Source of the DNA: Acidobacteriota bacterium
GTDB lineage: Bacteria > Acidobacteriota > Terriglobia > Terriglobales > Acidobacteriaceae
Direction: 5' to 3'
Length of the DNA stretch: 6,826 bases
Assembly (NCBI GenBank): GCA_021779695.1
Contig: JAJYAE010000236.1
Coordinates: 1-6,826 of the forward strand
The notes beneath the pieces are model-generated. The model had not been told where the DNA came from, did no database searches, and worked only from the letters and a program-made list of their open reading frames with translations. This document shows, piece by piece, positions 5,567 to 6,826 of the stretch (positions are counted from its first letter, which is position 1; every line of letters starts with the position of its first letter). Both the position numbers and the translations under genes were made by a program.

Positions 5567-5830
5567 ATGTCGCGCAATTTCTACATCCTCGCCGCCACCT
5601 TGGGCCTCTTCGGCCTACTCTCGGGGCTCATGACGCTGGTGCCGTCTACCTTCCAGCCCGGCCTGCCCGCCAACGGCTCGCTCTGGCGCACCATCGCGCT
5701 CATTATGCTGCTGACGGCGCTCGCCTCGGCCCTCATCGGCGTGCTCAGCAACCTCTTTGAGCAGGTGGACCGCCGCAGCGAGGAGGCGCGCCTGGCCGCC
5801 CGCCGGCGGCGCCGCGGCGAAAAGCACTAG
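5567..5830 (+). CDS. Small inner-membrane protein with two helices, function unknown
   Basis: An 87-residue protein of no family I recognise. Two clear hydrophobic helices (about 5-26 and 40-62) are separated by a short loop containing PSTFQPGLPANGS. The C-terminal tail (67-87) is very basic, with a run of five arginines, so both ends probably face the cytoplasm and the loop the periplasm. The ATG at 5567 is the natural start, placing the first helix almost at the N-terminus; no Shine-Dalgarno sequence precedes it. It sits 38 bases after pncA and 42 bases before queD in the same direction, and its GC-rich codon use matches both, so it looks like a real gene. Nothing in it points to nicotinamide or queuosine metabolism; co-location alone is not evidence of a shared task. 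Confidence 0.72.
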   Translation: MSRNFYILAATLGLFGLLSGLMTLVPSTFQPGLPANGSLWRTIALIMLLTALASALIGVLSNLFEQVDRRSEEARLAARRRRRGEKH

Positions 5831-5833
5831 AAT
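5828..5833 (+). promoter_or_regulatory. Possible -10 element (TAGAAT) overlapping the membrane-protein stop codon
   Basis: This second TAGAAT hexamer is again made from a TAG stop plus AAT. Use of it would give queD its own message with a leader of about 33 bases. No -35-like hexamer is visible in the very GC-rich DNA upstream. Confidence 0.25.
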
Positions 5834-5872
5834 AGAAGCAGGGCATTCCCGCGAAAGAGACAGGCAAAATCG

Positions 5873-6250
5873 ATGTTTGAAGTCACCGTGGAGGCCGGCT
5901 TTTCCTCCGGACATTACCTCCGCAACTACAAAGGCAAGTGCGAGAACCCGCACGGGCACAACTACAAGGTCCGCGTCACGCTCCACGGCAGCGAGCTCGA
6001 CGAGGCCGGGCTCCTGCTCGACTTCAAGTTGCTCAAGCACGTCATGCGCCCGGTCATCGACCGCATTGACCACCAGATGCTCAACGACCTGGAGCCCTTC
6101 ACCGTGCTCAATCCCTCGGCGGAAAATTTGGCCCGCTACTTCTATGAGCAGACCAGCAACCAACTCCGCGAAATGACCCAGGGCCGCGTCCGCGTCAAGG
6201 ACTGCACCATCTGGGAGACCGACACCACCACGGCCACCTACTACGAATAG
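5873..6250 (+). CDS. queD: 6-carboxy-5,6,7,8-tetrahydropterin synthase (QueD / PTPS family)
   Basis: A complete 125-residue member of the 6-pyruvoyl-tetrahydropterin synthase family. Zinc ligands are H14 (SSGHYL), H27 and H29 (NPHGHNY). The catalytic cysteine is C23, in the C-x3-H-x-H spacing typical of QueD. H67 with D66 (RIDHQMLND) and E115 (IWET) complete the expected active site. The stretch LLLDFKLLK (47-55) and NPSAENLARYF (80-90) are also typical. By family knowledge QueD converts 7,8-dihydroneopterin triphosphate to 6-carboxytetrahydropterin, acetaldehyde and triphosphate, the second step toward preQ0 and queuosine in tRNA. AGG at 5862-5864, eight bases before the ATG, is the best ribosome-binding site in the window. 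queC, queE and queF are not here. A biopterin-pathway PTPS is the alternative; the cysteine spacing argues for QueD. Confidence 0.92.
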   Translation: MFEVTVEAGFSSGHYLRNYKGKCENPHGHNYKVRVTLHGSELDEAGLLLDFKLLKHVMRPVIDRIDHQMLNDLEPFTVLNPSAENLARYFYEQTSNQLREMTQGRVRVKDCTIWETDTTTATYYE

Positions 6251-6271
6251 CGCGTTTCCCGGCGCTCTTGG

Positions 6272-6826
6272 CTACTTCATCGCGCTCGAACGCGACTTGA
6301 GATATTTGTTGAACGGAATCTCAAAGTAGAACAATTCGCCGCCGCTCGCGTTTTCAACTTTGTAGATGTACAGGCTCGAGCCTTTCAGCGGGTCGGGTAG
6401 TTGCGACACATCGTAAAACAGAAACCCAGCTTGCGTTGTGTGCGGTTCCACCACCAGCGCGCTGAACTCAAAGTTGTCGAAGTCCGCTTCGATCTTCGTG
6501 TTGCTGGCCTTGGCGGGCAGGCGGATGCCGGGTAAGCCGTTCGGCATCGGCAGCTTGCCGCCCTCGCGCTCCTTGCGCGACATCAGCCGCTCCACATCCT
6601 CTGACTCCGACGCCTGAATCCGATCGCCCGCCGGCGTCTCATACAAAATCCGCGCGTCGCGCAGCGAGATGGGCTTGTCGCCGTTGTTCGTCACAATCAG
6701 CCGCACCGGCATCACGCCGTGGCTCAGATAGTCCACCCGGAAGATCTTTTCCTTTTCCTTCGTGTCATAGGGATCGACGGCAATCGCCACCTTCTCATCG
6801 CTGTGCACCTCAACCGCGGGAAACGA
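6272..6826 (-). CDS. Probable exported protein of unknown function (5' partial)
   Basis: The frame stays open to the right edge, so the N-terminus, where a signal peptide or lipobox would lie, is outside the window. A GTG at 6808 is the first start codon inside, but the in-frame codons before it encode further sequence that reads as continuous protein, so it is probably internal. The 185 visible residues contain no enzyme motif. A beta-rich domain with MPVRLIVTNNGDKPISLRDA looks like an immunoglobulin-like fold; later come ARILYETPAGDRIQA, an acidic-basic stretch SEDVERLMSRKEREGG, and FYFEIPFNKYL near the end. I associate this style with conserved Acidobacteriota exported proteins, but that is recall, not a search result. 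No cysteine is present in the visible part. It is convergent with queD, with 21 bases between the stop codons and no obvious terminator. Confidence 0.75.
   Translation of the reverse strand, partial: SFPAVEVHSDEKVAIAVDPYDTKEKEKIFRVDYLSHGVMPVRLIVTNNGDKPISLRDARILYETPAGDRIQASESEDVERLMSRKEREGGKLPMPNGLPGIRLPAKASNTKIEADFDNFEFSALVVEPHTTQAGFLFYDVSQLPDPLKGSSLYIYKVENASGGELFYFEIPFNKYLKSRSSAMK

Noticed and set aside
5834..5872. A preQ1 riboswitch ahead of queD
   Set aside because: The leader is short and lacks the hairpin followed by an A-rich tail typical of preQ1-I. Only a 3-bp GGG/CCC pairing is visible.
5615..6163. A 182-codon minus-strand frame opposite the small membrane protein and queD
   Set aside because: It is a shadow of GC-rich coding DNA; queD on the other strand is clearly real.

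Overview
The window looks like GC-rich chromosomal DNA, most plausibly from an Acidobacteriota bacterium of the Terriglobus/Granulicella/Acidobacterium kind. That assignment is inferred from the general look of the proteins (SpoIIE-type phosphatase, DinG-like helicase, and two secreted proteins of styles I associate with that phylum); no marker gene proves it. Core genes use mostly G/C third positions, and hand counts on sample 60-base lines give about 60-73% GC. No rRNA, tRNA, CRISPR array, insertion sequence or phage gene is visible.

Layout. (1) Positions 2-994, + strand: the 3' part of a membrane-anchored PP2C/SpoIIE-type phosphatase gene, cut by the left edge. (2) 1086-3068, +: a complete DinG/XPD-type helicase with four cluster-type cysteines. 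(3) 3083-3594, - strand: a two-gene toxin-antitoxin operon (ribbon-helix-helix antitoxin, then ParE/RelE-type toxin), convergent with the helicase and joined by a 4-base overlap. A promoter-like pair (TTGACA, 17 bp, TAGGCT) sits so close to the antitoxin ATG that its mRNA could be leaderless. (4) 3595-3962: about 370 bases with no convincing gene. (5) 3963-4769, +: an unrecognised exported protein in DNA near 50% GC, which makes 3600-4770 a compositional dip. (6) 4887-6250, +: nicotinamidase (pncA), a small two-helix membrane protein, and QueD, closely spaced in one direction. (7) 6272-6826, -: the 3' part of a probable exported protein gene, cut by the right edge.

The genes do not form one pathway. 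The phosphatase is signalling, the helicase is DNA repair, PncA is NAD salvage, and QueD is the queuosine precursor pathway. The toxin-antitoxin pair and the low-GC exported protein look like accessory material between conserved genes. I see no clearly new multi-gene system. The most useful leads are the possible leaderless toxin-antitoxin operon, the low-GC exported protein with its own promoter-like element close to its ATG, a hairpin right after pncA, and the general scarcity of Shine-Dalgarno sequences.
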